Position numbers and translations under genes: made by a program. The notes under the pieces are model-generated. The model had not been told where the DNA came from. It saw only the letters and a list, made by a program, of their open reading frames with translations, and ran no database searches. This document shows, piece by piece, positions 42,017 to 51,682 of a DNA stretch of 64,000 nucleotides; within the stretch, counting starts at the first letter, position 1; each line of letters starts with the position of its first letter. Source of the DNA: Tumebacillus permanentifrigoris (GTDB lineage: Bacteria > Bacillota > Bacilli > Tumebacillales > Tumebacillaceae); NCBI RefSeq assembly GCF_003148565.1, contig NZ_QGGL01000016.1:30520-94519 (forward strand), read 5' to 3'.

Positions 42017-43633
42017 TTACTTCAACTCGCCTTTGGCATCGGTGACCGCGAAGTTGTAGTTGACGGAGCGGGTGAATTCCTCGCCCTGTTCATTGATGCC
42101 CGTGATGTCAAACGAAACGTTGTACACGCCCGGCTCGGTCGGGGTGGCAAAGGCCGTTTTGTACGTGCCGGTGCTGTCTTGCTTCAGCGAGATGTCGCCG
42201 AGCATCGCATTGTGACCGTTTTGGTTCGCTTTGATCAGCTTGGCATTTTTGACAAGGCCCTTTGCTTTGACCCCTTGGAGGTTGACGTCGAAGGATACGG
42301 TCGGGTCCTTGACCGGATTGTGGACTTTTTTGGTGGTGGTGACCTTCGCCTGTGTGCCACCCTCGACTTGGGCGAGCATGAAGTAGGCGTCTTGGCTGCC
42401 CTCCGCTTGGAGCGTCCAGTTGCCTTTTTCCGGTTTGTCGATCTTGATGACGTTATGCGAAGCTTTGGCGAACAGCGCCGCGGTGTCACCCTGGGCTTGT
42501 GCTTTTGAAGCGTTGTAGACCTTGCCAGAAGGCGAGATCAGCGAGACGTTGCTGTCGGTGGAGGCCGTCATGATGTCGACCGTCGCTGTCTTCAGACCGG
42601 ATTCCAGCGAGAACGTGTTGGTGGTCGCCCCGTCGATCAACCCACCGAGCATGATGTTGCTGGAGAGTTCCGGCAGTACCGCGCTGCCGCCTTCGAGGCT
42701 GGTCTTGTTCGCCGAAGCGGACAGCATCGGGTTCGTCAGCGCTGCGAAGGAAGTGGTGCCGAGCTTCGGCTTCACTTGCCACCAAGTCTTCGATGCATAG
42801 GTCATCTGGGTGTGCGAGAGACGTTGCGAGCCATTGTCGGTGAAGCTGTAGACTCCGTTCGGCAGGCCGAGTGCTGAGTAGGTCGAGACCGCCCCATCAT
42901 CGCTGCCCGGCAATACAGCGTGCGCGTACCAGTACGCGGAGAACCAGCCGTCATCGCCGGTGCCCGCCGACATGTAGGTGCGGGTGTAGTTGTTCTCCGT
43001 CGCACCGTCTGTCCAGCCGCGGAAGTTGTTCATATAGGAAGTTTGCAACGAGTAGACCGCATCGTCCTGCTGGCCCATGATCCAACCGATCCACCATGTC
43101 CACGACCCGTAGGAGAGGTCGGCCAGCTCAGAGCCTCGGTTCGGCGTGGAAAGTTGGTGAACGACGTTGACATACGGGTACGCCCCGTAATACACCAGCG
43201 CGGTTTGTGTGTCGATCCCGCCCTTGGAATGTGCGATCACGTTGATTTTCGAACCGCCATAGTAGGAGGAGACTTTGCGGATCACGTCGGCCAGCGCCGC
43301 ACCGTTCGTCCACATGTCCCCACCGCCACCGTCTGCATCCTTTAATTGAACAAACGCGGTGCGATAGCCTGCGTTGTACGCCGCATCGTAATAATTGTCC
43401 CCACCGTTATACCAAGTGGTGTAGTCGGAGTGCAGGCCTTGGACAAACAGGATCACCGGCTTGGAATTGTCCACGTTCGGCGGCACCGCGCCCGTGTACC
43501 AATCCCCGAATTTCCCATAGCCATTGTCATCATGCAGAGCTGGAGCCGGGGCTGCTGCAAAAGCCGCTTGCGGCACGACCATCGCACCGAGCAGAGCGGC
43601 GGAAATTGCCAGTTTTACAAATTTGCGCTTCAA
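42017..43633 (-). CDS. Secreted lipase-like alpha/beta hydrolase 1
   Basis: A 538-residue exported protein. The signal peptide ends AFA at about residue 26. The catalytic domain (to about 330) has FVQGLHSDYTTWYN (oxyanion region) and the nucleophile elbow AHSKGG, as in Bacillus-type triacylglycerol lipases with AHSxG. A C-terminal half of beta-sandwich type follows. The start is TTG at 43633 with AAAGGAGG 8 nt upstream. It is a close paralogue of the gene at 43803-45401. Confidence 0.85.
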   Translation of the reverse strand: MKRKFVKLAISAALLGAMVVPQAAFAAAPAPALHDDNGYGKFGDWYTGAVPPNVDNSKPVILFVQGLHSDYTTWYNGGDNYYDAAYNAGYRTAFVQLKDADGGGGDMWTNGAALADVIRKVSSYYGGSKINVIAHSKGGIDTQTALVYYGAYPYVNVVHQLSTPNRGSELADLSYGSWTWWIGWIMGQQDDAVYSLQTSYMNNFRGWTDGATENNYTRTYMSAGTGDDGWFSAYWYAHAVLPGSDDGAVSTYSALGLPNGVYSFTDNGSQRLSHTQMTYASKTWWQVKPKLGTTSFAALTNPMLSASANKTSLEGGSAVLPELSSNIMLGGLIDGATTNTFSLESGLKTATVDIMTASTDSNVSLISPSGKVYNASKAQAQGDTAALFAKASHNVIKIDKPEKGNWTLQAEGSQDAYFMLAQVEGGTQAKVTTTKKVHNPVKDPTVSFDVNLQGVKAKGLVKNAKLIKANQNGHNAMLGDISLKQDSTGTYKTAFATPTEPGVYNVSFDITGINEQGEEFTRSVNYNFAVTDAKGELK

Positions 43634-43750
43634 AGTTATTACCTCCTTTGTAATATTTAATTCACTTTCTGTTATAAGTACAATGTACCACTTTTTTGAT
43701 GGTTGTAAATACATGGTTCATAAATATTTTATTGAGAAATGCGATTTGCG

Positions 43751-43789
43751 CAAAAAAACACCCTCGCCAGTTGGCAAGGGTGTTTTTTC
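43751..43789 (-). terminator. Terminator of lipase 2
   Basis: AAAAACACCCT/AGGGTGTTTTTT hairpin after the stop at 43803; the two lipase genes are therefore separate units. Confidence 0.9.
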
Positions 43790-43802
43790 AAGAAGGCTTG
43801 TC

Positions 43803-45401
43803 CTATTTCAGGTCGTTGTTGCTGTCGAGAACTGCGAAGTTGTAGTTCACGGAACGGGTGACTTCTTCGCCTTTTGCGTTCAGTGCGGTCACGTCCATCG
43901 AGACGTTGTATACGCCCGGCTCAGACGGAGCTGCGAGTGCGCCGTGCAGCGTGCCATCCGCGTTGACAGACAGGGTCACATCTTGCATGACGCTGACTTT
44001 GCCGTTTTTGTTCGCCTTCGCGAGTTTCGCTTTTTTGGTGGTGCCGTTTGCTTTTGCACCGTCGACTGCAACGTCGAAGGAAACGGTGTTCTCAGACTTC
44101 GCGAGGACTTTCTTCGGCGAGTTCAGTTTTACTTTGGAACCGCCTTCAAGAGTTGCCATCATGAAGTATGCATCGTATTCGCCTTCGGTTTGCAGGGTCC
44201 AGTTGCCTTTTTCCGGAGCGGTGACCGTGAAGACGTTGTGAACCGCTTTGTCGAACAGGATCGCATCGTCAGTGCCTTCGGTTTGGGTCGCGGTGTAGAC
44301 TTTCCCAGACGGAGAGACCAGTTTGACGCTGGTTGCTTTGGAGGAGGTCATCACGTCGATGTTCGCGCCTTTGAGACCGCTTTCCAATTGGAAGGAGTCG
44401 GTTGCCGTGCCGTTGATCGGGCCACCGCGCATGATGTTGTTGGACGCTTCAGCGACCATGCCTTCGAGTTGGGTTTTGTTCGAGGAAGCGGTCAGGTTGG
44501 CTGCCGGTACTGCACCGAATACTGCGGTGGACAGTTTCGGTTTCACTTGCCACCAGGTTTTGGACGCGTAACGCATCTTGGTGTGCGAGAGGCGTTCCGA
44601 GCCGTTGTCGGTGAAGGAGGAGACGCCGTTCGGCAGGCCAAATGCGGAGTAGATTGCTACTGCGCCATCGTCTTCGCCCGGCAGGAACGCGCGGGAGTAG
44701 TAGGTGGAGGAGAACAAACCGTCATCGCCCGTACCGCCCGACATGTAGGTGCGAGTTTTGCTGTTCGCAGCCAGACCGTCCGTTTGCGCACGGAAGTTCG
44801 CCATGTAGGACGTTTGCAGCGAGTAGACTGCATCGTCTTTTTGACCCATGATCGCTGCGATCCACGAGGTCCAGGTGCTGTACGCCATGTCCGCGATCTC
44901 CGAGCCTTTGTTCGGGGTGGAGAGCTGGTGAACGAGGTTTACATACGGAGCTGCACCGTAGTGAACCAGTGCGGTTTGCGTATCGATCCCGCCTTTGGAG
45001 TGTGCGATGATGTTAAGTTTCGCACCGCCGTAGTAAGCGGAGATCTTTTTGATCATGTCAGCCAGAACCGGACCGTTGGTCCACATGTTCCCACCGTTGC
45101 CGTCTGCGTCACGAAGTTGAACGAAAGCGGTGCGGTAGCCTGCATTGTAAGCGGCATCATAGTAGCCGTCGGAAGTGTTATACCAAGTTGTATAGTCGGA
45201 GTGCAGACCTTGCACGAACAGGATGATCGGCTTGGAGTAGTCTACGTTCGGCGGAGTTGCACCGATGTACCAATCGCCAAAGTTTGCTGTTGCGTTGTCA
45301 TTGTGCAACGCCGGAGCTGGTGCTGCGAACGCAGCTTGCGGGATCGTGAAGCCGCCGAGCAGTGCTGCAGCCATTGCCAACTTAACAATTCGTTTAGCCA
45401 T
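43803..45401 (-). CDS. Secreted lipase-like alpha/beta hydrolase 2
   Basis: A 532-residue exported protein, about two-thirds identical by eye to lipase 1 over its length. Signal peptide 1-26 (QAAFA), FVQGLHSDYTTWYN, the AHSKGG nucleophile elbow, and the same C-terminal beta region ending FAVLDSNNDLK. GGGGG precedes the ATG. A 12-bp perfect palindrome CTGACTAGTCAG lies 115 bp upstream (45517-45528) and could be an operator. Confidence 0.85.
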   Translation of the reverse strand: MAKRIVKLAMAAALLGGFTIPQAAFAAPAPALHNDNATANFGDWYIGATPPNVDYSKPIILFVQGLHSDYTTWYNTSDGYYDAAYNAGYRTAFVQLRDADGNGGNMWTNGPVLADMIKKISAYYGGAKLNIIAHSKGGIDTQTALVHYGAAPYVNLVHQLSTPNKGSEIADMAYSTWTSWIAAIMGQKDDAVYSLQTSYMANFRAQTDGLAANSKTRTYMSGGTGDDGLFSSTYYSRAFLPGEDDGAVAIYSAFGLPNGVSSFTDNGSERLSHTKMRYASKTWWQVKPKLSTAVFGAVPAANLTASSNKTQLEGMVAEASNNIMRGGPINGTATDSFQLESGLKGANIDVMTSSKATSVKLVSPSGKVYTATQTEGTDDAILFDKAVHNVFTVTAPEKGNWTLQTEGEYDAYFMMATLEGGSKVKLNSPKKVLAKSENTVSFDVAVDGAKANGTTKKAKLAKANKNGKVSVMQDVTLSVNADGTLHGALAAPSEPGVYNVSMDVTALNAKGEEVTRSVNYNFAVLDSNNDLK

Positions 45402-45516
45402 TTTGGAACGCCCCCATTGAGATATTTTTTGACTTACAAGTTACCTGACTCTTATTTACCAGAAAACACTGAATGGTAAGAATATGCTTTAATAATAGCA
45501 TGTGAATTTTACATAC

Positions 45517-45528
45517 CTGACTAGTCAG
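45517..45528. promoter_or_regulatory. Palindrome upstream of lipase 2
   Basis: Perfect 12-bp palindrome CTGACTAGTCAG between the divergent lipase 2 and deacetylase-like genes. Possible operator; no regulator gene is nearby. Confidence 0.3.
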
Positions 45529-45631
45529 TACAAAAATAAGTATTTTCTCTAGACCTGAGCCCTACACCAGTTATAATAAGAAGTGACAGCTTTGTGGCAA
45601 CAGCTCGACTACTTGGGGGATATTAAAAATT

Positions 45632-47131
45632 ATGAAAAAACTTTGGGGGAACCAACCAAAAGTCTTGATTTTGACCGCGTTGGCGCTGGGGATTACGATG
45701 ATCGGGAGCCGTTCAACGCAGCCGGTTACGGAGACCGTGAACTTGACGACACCACAACAGCTTGAGAAAAAACCGGTGATCGAGGTCGAGGAGATCGCTC
45801 CACAGGACGAAGACGCCTGGTTGAATCGCAAGCGTCTCGCCAAAGCACAGGTGCCGGACAATTTGAAGGTTGCGTTGCAAAGCGGCAAGCCGACTGGCAA
45901 CCTTTTGCGCAAATTTCCGTACCCCTTCCGCTCGATGCTGGCGCTCACGTCTGACATTGATGACACGACGCCGGAGGAGTTTTCTGACTATCATCGCTTT
46001 TTAAACACCAAGGAACAGACCGAGGGGGGCCCCGGTCTTGGGCTTGATGTCGGGGATTCGTTCTGGATGTTCATGGCGAACAACCAGCCGAACCACACCG
46101 ACAGTTACGACCACGGACTGGACGGCGTGATGACCTATTTCAAAGGAACCGACTCCACGCAAAAGCACTTCGACGCGGAGATCAAACACTACTGGAAGGT
46201 CGGCTGGATCGATTCCATGCACACGTTCGGGGACTTCTCGCGCAAGGATCACTACGATCCGGTGTTCAAGCGCGAGTACGCAGTCGCCGCGTGGGATGCG
46301 TTGAAACAGGACGGCATCAACCTCGAAGTTTGGATCAACCACGGCAATGAGGCCAATGTTGATGCATTTGGCGGGTACGACCCGCATCGTTTTTCCGCGT
46401 ATCAAGCGGGTGACAACCCGAGTTCGCCCCACTACCACACCGATTTGACGGTGAAAAACGGCATCCACTTCGTCTGGAATTCGATTGGTGAGCCGCAGAT
46501 GGGGTGGGAGTCGCCGCTGTTCGAGATCAAATTGCGCGATGGGCAGAAGCTGTGGGGCTTCCACCGGTACACGCATGACCTCACCAAAACCGGCCTCGAT
46601 TGGAACTGGGTGCCGCGCGAAATTCACCGCCAGATCAACACCGGCACGCTCGACAGCCTCGTGGAACATCAGCAGTACGCGCTGCTCGCCCAACATTTCG
46701 GCGGCTACGACCTGCGTTTTCCATTTGATGAAAAAGGCGTGCAGGCGCTCCGCTTGCTCGCCCAGTACCAAGACGATGGCAAAGTCTTGGTCGCCCGCAC
46801 CACGCGCCTGTTGAAGTACGAAGTTGCGCGCAAGTTCGTGCAGGTGGCGACGGCAGAGCAAGGCGATGAAACGTGGCTGAACGTCACCGCGATCCAAGAC
46901 CCGATCTTCGGTCCGCAACCGCTGTCGATCGATGCGGTGCGGGGCTTGACCTTCTACGTGCAGAACCCGGAGAAGACCCACCTGTTGGTCGACATGAAGC
47001 CGATTCGCCCGGAGGACTACCAGTTCAACCCGCCGGATGCGACCGGCAAGGTCAGCATCGGATTCAAGTGGTTCAAGCCGGACTACACCGATTACTCGTT
47101 CACCTCGACGCGGGACGCTTCTGCTCTCTAG
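45632..47131 (+). CDS. Membrane-anchored polysaccharide-deacetylase-like protein
   Basis: A 499-residue protein with an N-terminal hydrophobic segment (about residues 10-25). LALTSDIDDT near residue 105, followed by SMHTFGD and WINHGNE, resembles the Asp/His metal-site order of NodB-type carbohydrate esterases. The fit is partial and other metal-dependent hydrolases are possible. GGGGG lies about 12 nt before the ATG. It has its own terminator. Confidence 0.5.
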   Translation: MKKLWGNQPKVLILTALALGITMIGSRSTQPVTETVNLTTPQQLEKKPVIEVEEIAPQDEDAWLNRKRLAKAQVPDNLKVALQSGKPTGNLLRKFPYPFRSMLALTSDIDDTTPEEFSDYHRFLNTKEQTEGGPGLGLDVGDSFWMFMANNQPNHTDSYDHGLDGVMTYFKGTDSTQKHFDAEIKHYWKVGWIDSMHTFGDFSRKDHYDPVFKREYAVAAWDALKQDGINLEVWINHGNEANVDAFGGYDPHRFSAYQAGDNPSSPHYHTDLTVKNGIHFVWNSIGEPQMGWESPLFEIKLRDGQKLWGFHRYTHDLTKTGLDWNWVPREIHRQINTGTLDSLVEHQQYALLAQHFGGYDLRFPFDEKGVQALRLLAQYQDDGKVLVARTTRLLKYEVARKFVQVATAEQGDETWLNVTAIQDPIFGPQPLSIDAVRGLTFYVQNPEKTHLLVDMKPIRPEDYQFNPPDATGKVSIGFKWFKPDYTDYSFTSTRDASAL

Positions 47132-47133
47132 AA

Positions 47134-47168
47134 AAAACAGCTCGACTCCGCGGAGTCGAGCTGTTTTT
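47134..47168 (+). terminator. Terminator of the deacetylase-like gene
   Basis: CAGCTCGACTCC/GGAGTCGAGCTG hairpin followed by five T. Confidence 0.9.
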
Positions 47169-47244
47169 GTTCATACAAATTCAATAACTCCCTTCTATAA
47201 TAGAGTCTAGAATCTATCACCGAAGTTCGGGAGTGAATGACGAG

Positions 47245-48951
47245 ATGATCAAACGCATCAACAAGTGGCTGGCAGCAACGCTCGTGTTGACCACGGCCCT
47301 CGTGCCGAGCGTCGCATCGGCAGCAACCTTTACCGATCTCACCAGCGCGGACCTGTGGGCACAGGCCGCGATTGTAGAAGGCCAGAGCGCAGGACTGTTT
47401 GCTGGCGATCCAAGCGGACAGTTTCGCCCATTGGAGACCATTTCCCGTCAAGAGATGGCGAAGGTGTTCGCCAACGTGTTGAGTCTGAACCCGCTGGGCA
47501 GTTCGCCAAGTGCATATTCGGATGTCGCAGATGCCGACTGGGCGCACGGAGTTATTGAAGCGTTGCGTGCCAAAGGCTTGATGACAGGCGACGGAGACGG
47601 AACCTTTCGTCCTGACAGCTCCATCACCCGCGAGGAGATGGCGGTGCTGTTGGTCCGCGCTTTCGGACAGGCAGATGTGACGGGACGGGGCACGAATTTG
47701 ACCGTGGCCGATCGCAAGCAGATCAGCAGTTGGGCGCAGGATTACGTGCAGGCGGCGATCGACCTCGGGTTGATGAAAGGCGACGGGGCCTACTTCCACC
47801 CGCAACAAGCGGCCACGCGCCAAGAGGTGGCGGTGGTGGCGATGAACTTGCGCCAGGCGTTGCAGGTGCCGATCACTGCCTCTGTGGTCACCCAAGTCAC
47901 CAGCGGTGGCGTGACGATCGGCGGCATGAAGTACGGGGTGAGCGAGGGCTTGAAAAGTCTGTTCAGCCCGGCGAACGCAGCCGCGCTGCGAGGAGCAAAA
48001 GTCGATGTCGAAGTGAAAAATGGCGTCGTGACGCGGCTCAAACACCTCGAGCTCACGGCGGCAGGACTCGCTCCGGCCGACAGCGCGGCAGAGTATAGCG
48101 GCAACGTGGTCTTCAACGGGCATGGACAGACGGTGGACGGAGATGTGCGGGTGCTTGGAGACTATGTGACGCTGCAGGATGTTGTGGTCGCTGGCGACAT
48201 GGAAGTGGCGTCCACGGTGCAAAATGACTTTGCGGCGAACGGGGTCAGCGTGCAAGGTACGTTACGGATCAACGGCGGGTCGGCGGACACGGTCACGCTC
48301 ACGGATGCCCACCTGAACGTGGTGGAAGTCAACAAACCCTCGGTGCATGTCGTGGCGGCGGGACTGACGACGTTGCGCGATCTGACCGTGAAGTCGGATG
48401 CGTATCTCTCGGCGGAATCTCGCGTGTTGATCCCCTCGCTGACGATCGGCAGCGGGGTGACCCATGTCGATCTCAACGGGAAGTATGCCAAGGTCAAAGT
48501 TATAGACAAGCAGACGCGCATCAAACTGGTCGGGACGGTGAAACTTGCACAAGTGACGATTCCAGCCGATGCGCAAGTCTGGACGGTGTTCCAAGATTAC
48601 GGTACTGTGCAAAGCATGATCGACCTCGTGAATGGCGAACCTGTCGATCATACGAAGATCCCGGATGTGGTGACAGGTACGGTGACCGTTGCCCAGTTGA
48701 CGATCTCCGCGATCAACAAAGCGGCCGATGCGAGCGTGATGCAGAGCCTGTTGGAGCACAACGCGAACACGCTCGGGATCGTGGTGAGCGCAGGTTCTGA
48801 GTATGCGATGCTGACCGACAAGTCTGTCGTTGCTACTGCCGTGCTGAACGGCAAAGGCACGGGGTATCTGACCACCGCGCAGATCAAGGTCGCATTTGAA
48901 ACCGCCGTGCAAGCGGAAAAAGCTCTGGAAGCACAAGTTCCGCTACCTTGA
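47245..48951 (+). CDS. SLH-domain surface protein
   Basis: A 568-residue exported protein with signal peptide to SVASA (about residue 26). Three SLH domains (about 28-205) contain FTDLTSADLWAQ, GLFAGDPSGQFRP, YSDVADADWAHG and the TRQE/TREE motifs that bind pyruvylated wall polymer. The rest has repeated beta-strands (GQTVDGDVRVLGDYVTLQDV type) suggesting a beta-helix. ATG at 47245 is used; a GTG four codons earlier is possible. Function beyond wall attachment unknown. Confidence 0.85.
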   Translation: MIKRINKWLAATLVLTTALVPSVASAATFTDLTSADLWAQAAIVEGQSAGLFAGDPSGQFRPLETISRQEMAKVFANVLSLNPLGSSPSAYSDVADADWAHGVIEALRAKGLMTGDGDGTFRPDSSITREEMAVLLVRAFGQADVTGRGTNLTVADRKQISSWAQDYVQAAIDLGLMKGDGAYFHPQQAATRQEVAVVAMNLRQALQVPITASVVTQVTSGGVTIGGMKYGVSEGLKSLFSPANAAALRGAKVDVEVKNGVVTRLKHLELTAAGLAPADSAAEYSGNVVFNGHGQTVDGDVRVLGDYVTLQDVVVAGDMEVASTVQNDFAANGVSVQGTLRINGGSADTVTLTDAHLNVVEVNKPSVHVVAAGLTTLRDLTVKSDAYLSAESRVLIPSLTIGSGVTHVDLNGKYAKVKVIDKQTRIKLVGTVKLAQVTIPADAQVWTVFQDYGTVQSMIDLVNGEPVDHTKIPDVVTGTVTVAQLTISAINKAADASVMQSLLEHNANTLGIVVSAGSEYAMLTDKSVVATAVLNGKGTGYLTTAQIKVAFETAVQAEKALEAQVPLP

Positions 48952-48958
48952 TAGAAGA

Positions 48959-48995
48959 AAAAACCGCTCGGGTCGAGGACCTGAGCGGTTTTTTT
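48959..48995 (+). terminator. Terminator of the SLH gene
   Basis: AAAAAACCGCTC/GAGCGGTTTTTTT hairpin, symmetrical enough to work for both strands. Confidence 0.9.
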
Positions 48996-49161
48996 AAGTA
49001 TCCTAGATTGCCAAAAGTATAAAGAATCACAGTCGATAAGAGAATCAACGGTGGGTCTCGTCTTGTACGACAAGTCAATCATAGAAGGCATTGTAGACAT
49101 CAAGTAGGATGCGGTTGCCATCGGCAAACATGAGTTTGACTTCAGTATGAGTAGAAAAGCA

Positions 49162-49836
49162 CTACTTGAACAACTTGCGGAAAAACGCCAGCGCTGGCTC
49201 GGTGCAGACCTGCTCCAAGTGTGTGAACAGGTGCGCCTTGGCTTCCTCGCGGGAGAGCTCCCGCACAGCGGAGCCTTTTTGCTCCAACCAGCGGTCGGCA
49301 AGTTCGTAGCAGGTGGAGTTCCAGCCGTTTTTCTGGCCTTGGTCGTTGAGGCGTTCGGCGATGCCTGCAATCACGAGATCGCCGGATTCTTGGAGTTCGA
49401 CCAACGCTTTGTCGTAGTCGTTTTTGGAATCCTTGTCCTGCATCCCGACCACTTTGCGCAAGGCTTTGGTGTCGATCCCGCCATCAGCCGCGACCGCCTC
49501 ATAGACTTTTTTCGCCGCATGGGACAGTTTGCCATCCGCATAGCGTTCCTCGACGGTCAACTCGTCACGAAGCACCGCCTGCAAGTAGGGGTACAACTCA
49601 AGCGATACGAGGATCGGTTTCTTTTTGAAAAAGCGCCCGTAGGCCGCCACGCCCTCGCCGGCCACACGGTCACGCCACAGCCACGGATCTGTTTCCGCGC
49701 CGGTGTGCCACGCGTCCTTGGGCGTGATCGATTCGAGCGACGGATGTTCCGGGATGAAGGACGACAACGGAAGGATGCCGACCTCGCGAATAGTCTCGCT
49801 CACTTGCTCATATGTATGTACCACTGTCGCGATCAA
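49162..49836 (-). CDS. AlkZ-related winged-helix protein
   Basis: A 224-residue protein resembling the HTH_42/AlkZ-related family: WLWRDRV, a central AAKKVYEAVAADGGI winged-helix segment and KNDYDKALVELQESGDL. Related AlkZ proteins are DNA glycosylases for crosslinks, but the QxQ catalytic motif is not visible, so enzymatic activity is uncertain. The start is TTG at 49836 with GGAGGT 6 nt upstream. After the TAG stop the same frame encodes 23 more protein-like residues (to 49078). Confidence 0.6.
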   Translation of the reverse strand: MIATVVHTYEQVSETIREVGILPLSSFIPEHPSLESITPKDAWHTGAETDPWLWRDRVAGEGVAAYGRFFKKKPILVSLELYPYLQAVLRDELTVEERYADGKLSHAAKKVYEAVAADGGIDTKALRKVVGMQDKDSKNDYDKALVELQESGDLVIAGIAERLNDQGQKNGWNSTCYELADRWLEQKGSAVRELSREEAKAHLFTHLEQVCTEPALAFFRKLFK

Positions 49837-49896
49837 ACTAGTACCTCCATTCGAAATTTCCACACTGTTTTAGTAACAGTATAACCTAAGAATCAA

Positions 49897-49921
49897 GAAA
49901 AAAGCACCCAACGGGGTGCTT
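49897..49921 (-). terminator. Terminator of the YkuK-like gene
   Basis: AAGCACCC/GGGGTGCTT hairpin with a T run on the minus strand. Confidence 0.85.
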
Positions 49922-49927
49922 CCTGAC

Positions 49928-50413
49928 TTAGACTCGTGTGAAGCGATCGGCAACTTTGGAAGCGACAAACGACTCGGGCTTGATTTTCGCCTCATAGCCG
50001 CTGCCTTCGACCCAGCCGACCAGATCCTTGATCAGCACTTGTGTCGCCCCGTTGCGACCGACATCGAGATGGACTTCCAGATTGCGCTTTTGCTCGCGGT
50101 TCAGGAGCGCCAACTGCTGACGCAGTTCACCGCAGACCAGCAGCGAGAGCGAGGCTTCGGTGAAGATGCGTTGGCGCATATTGTTGATCAACGGACGATG
50201 GCGACGGTGGAAATAATACTTGGCGCCTTTGCCGATGCGATGTACGATGATCGCCGTCACGAACGTGGTTCGGTGGCGCGATTCTTTGTTTTGCGAGTCG
50301 GAGCCGATGATGATGCGGTAGTCGCTCTCCGGCGCTTCACCAACAAAGTCCAACATGTCCCGCACGACGAGGGGCAGCGAGAGCATACCTCGCGTTGGGT
50401 TCATAAATTCCAT
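49928..50413 (-). CDS. RNase-H-like YkuK family protein (DUF458)
   Basis: A 161-residue protein with RIIIGSDSQN near residue 34, an acidic RNase-H-fold start, and LEVHLDVGRNG further on. This matches the YkuK/DUF458 ribonuclease-H-like family, whose function is unproven. AGGGCGGTG precedes the ATG. Confidence 0.8.
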   Translation of the reverse strand: MEFMNPTRGMLSLPLVVRDMLDFVGEAPESDYRIIIGSDSQNKESRHRTTFVTAIIVHRIGKGAKYYFHRRHRPLINNMRQRIFTEASLSLLVCGELRQQLALLNREQKRNLEVHLDVGRNGATQVLIKDLVGWVEGSGYEAKIKPESFVASKVADRFTRV

Positions 50414-50472
50414 GGGAAATCACCGCCCTTTAGAGCTAGTTTATTCGGACGGTGCTGGAATCATGTAAGCGA

Positions 50473-51282
50473 TCAACCGAAATGGGCGAGCAGACTTTCG
50501 GCGGTGTCGCGGATGATCGACGGTTTGTCTTCGAGGCGTACTTTGACGACGTGCGCTTCGTTGAGCGAGCCGTCCGGGTTGCAGTCGCCGTTAAAGTTGA
50601 CAATCGGGTGGAAGGCGAAGTGCAGGATTTTTTTGACATCCTCAACGCTCATGCCCAGTTGATCCTCGTTGAGCACGATCACCTGACCGGCATGGCGGAG
50701 CAAGCGGTTGTTGCCGACGAAAATGTCACCCGACTGCACATAGTTTGAGATCACGTGATCGTAGTCGCCACGCAGGAATTTCATGTGCTCCTCATGGTTG
50801 GCTGCGTGGAGCGCACCAGGTCCATTGAAGGTAGTCGCAACGGTGTTGAACGACATCGCCGCTTTCTGTGCAAGTCCGCCGCCGAGGGAGTGCCCGGTGA
50901 TCGTGAGGGTGTGATCCGGGTACTCTGCTTGTACGGCGCGGAACAAGTCGATTGCATCGTCCATCTGCGGGTTGAGACGCTCCATCAAACGGCTGGCAAA
51001 CGCCGCATCCGCCACCCAATCGCCGATGTTGTCCGGCTCAGTGCCACGGTAAGCGACGATCACCTCGTCGCTTTTTCGAAACGCAGCCCCGAAAAAGCCG
51101 GACGCGGGCCTGTCCATCAGATAGACCATGCGCCAGTTCCCCACGACTTCAAGATCAACTCCCGAGCGCCAGTTCGAAAGCGCGGGCTGCATGTCTGCGA
51201 TGGTCTGCCCAGCGGGTATTGTGTGCAGGTTGTCCGTGTAGACGAAATTGCTGAGTTGTACGTATTCTTGGAATGTTGCCAT
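50473..51282 (-). CDS. Class 3 lipase family protein
   Basis: A 269-residue alpha/beta hydrolase without signal peptide. VAYRGTE (oxyanion) and the nucleophile elbow ITGHSLGGGLA (Ser about residue 132) define lipase_3 (PF01764). GGAGGT precedes the ATG. Cytoplasmic or exported by another route. Gap of about 60 bp to the YkuK-like gene, possibly one unit. Confidence 0.85.
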   Translation of the reverse strand: MATFQEYVQLSNFVYTDNLHTIPAGQTIADMQPALSNWRSGVDLEVVGNWRMVYLMDRPASGFFGAAFRKSDEVIVAYRGTEPDNIGDWVADAAFASRLMERLNPQMDDAIDLFRAVQAEYPDHTLTITGHSLGGGLAQKAAMSFNTVATTFNGPGALHAANHEEHMKFLRGDYDHVISNYVQSGDIFVGNNRLLRHAGQVIVLNEDQLGMSVEDVKKILHFAFHPIVNFNGDCNPDGSLNEAHVVKVRLEDKPSIIRDTAESLLAHFG

Positions 51283-51436
51283 CTCGATCGACCTCCGCTT
51301 ACTTTTTGTAAAGTGATTACTTTCATTATAACCCGTTTGATCGATAAGAGAGTAGGGAAAAGCCGAACCGCTGGGAGCAATATGCCAACCTTGACACCTT
51401 TATGTATTCATTGGATACTTATGATAGATTGATCGT

Positions 51437-51468
51437 GTAAAAACTAGTTTTAGTTATCTGGTTTTTAC
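51437..51468. promoter_or_regulatory. Inverted repeat before the micro-protein/GNAT module
   Basis: GTAAAAACTAG and CTGGTTTTTAC form 11-bp arms (10 of 11 paired) with a 10-bp spacer, 32 bp before the first gene. Candidate operator, or a weak terminator for upstream transcription. Confidence 0.4.
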
Positions 51469-51499
51469 CATTTCATGATGCTAAGTAAGGAGTGATATG

Positions 51500-51667
51500 A
51501 TGCCGATAATGAAGAATCCTAGTGTAGATTTCGTGCCCTCCGTTATTACGGGTAACCTAGCCAAAGAAATATCTTCCGAAATAAACCGTCCGGCTGGTGG
51601 ACGTCAGGTCGCCGCATTGAAAAAGGCGATGAACAATCGCGTGGCGAGTGGGAAACGCATCAAGTAA
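51500..51667 (+). CDS. Small protein A of the GNAT module
   Basis: A 55-residue protein with AAGGAG 7 nt upstream of the ATG (51500; another ATG at 51497). It has a central KEISSEINRP and a C-terminal LKKAMNNRVASGKRIK. The protein at 52342-52503 has the same plan (KEILDELHRP, then MKKALKNRVGKK), so the two are paralogues flanking the GNAT gene. No known family recognised. Could be an antitoxin-like or carrier-like partner; this is inference. Confidence 0.65.
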   Translation: MPIMKNPSVDFVPSVITGNLAKEISSEINRPAGGRQVAALKKAMNNRVASGKRIK

Positions 51668-51682
51668 GGGTGGGTAATCAAC

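Noticed and set aside
43524-45479. Open frame of about 650 codons antisense to the lipases
   Set aside because: Same reason; the minus-strand lipases have signal peptides, catalytic motifs and ribosome-binding sites.
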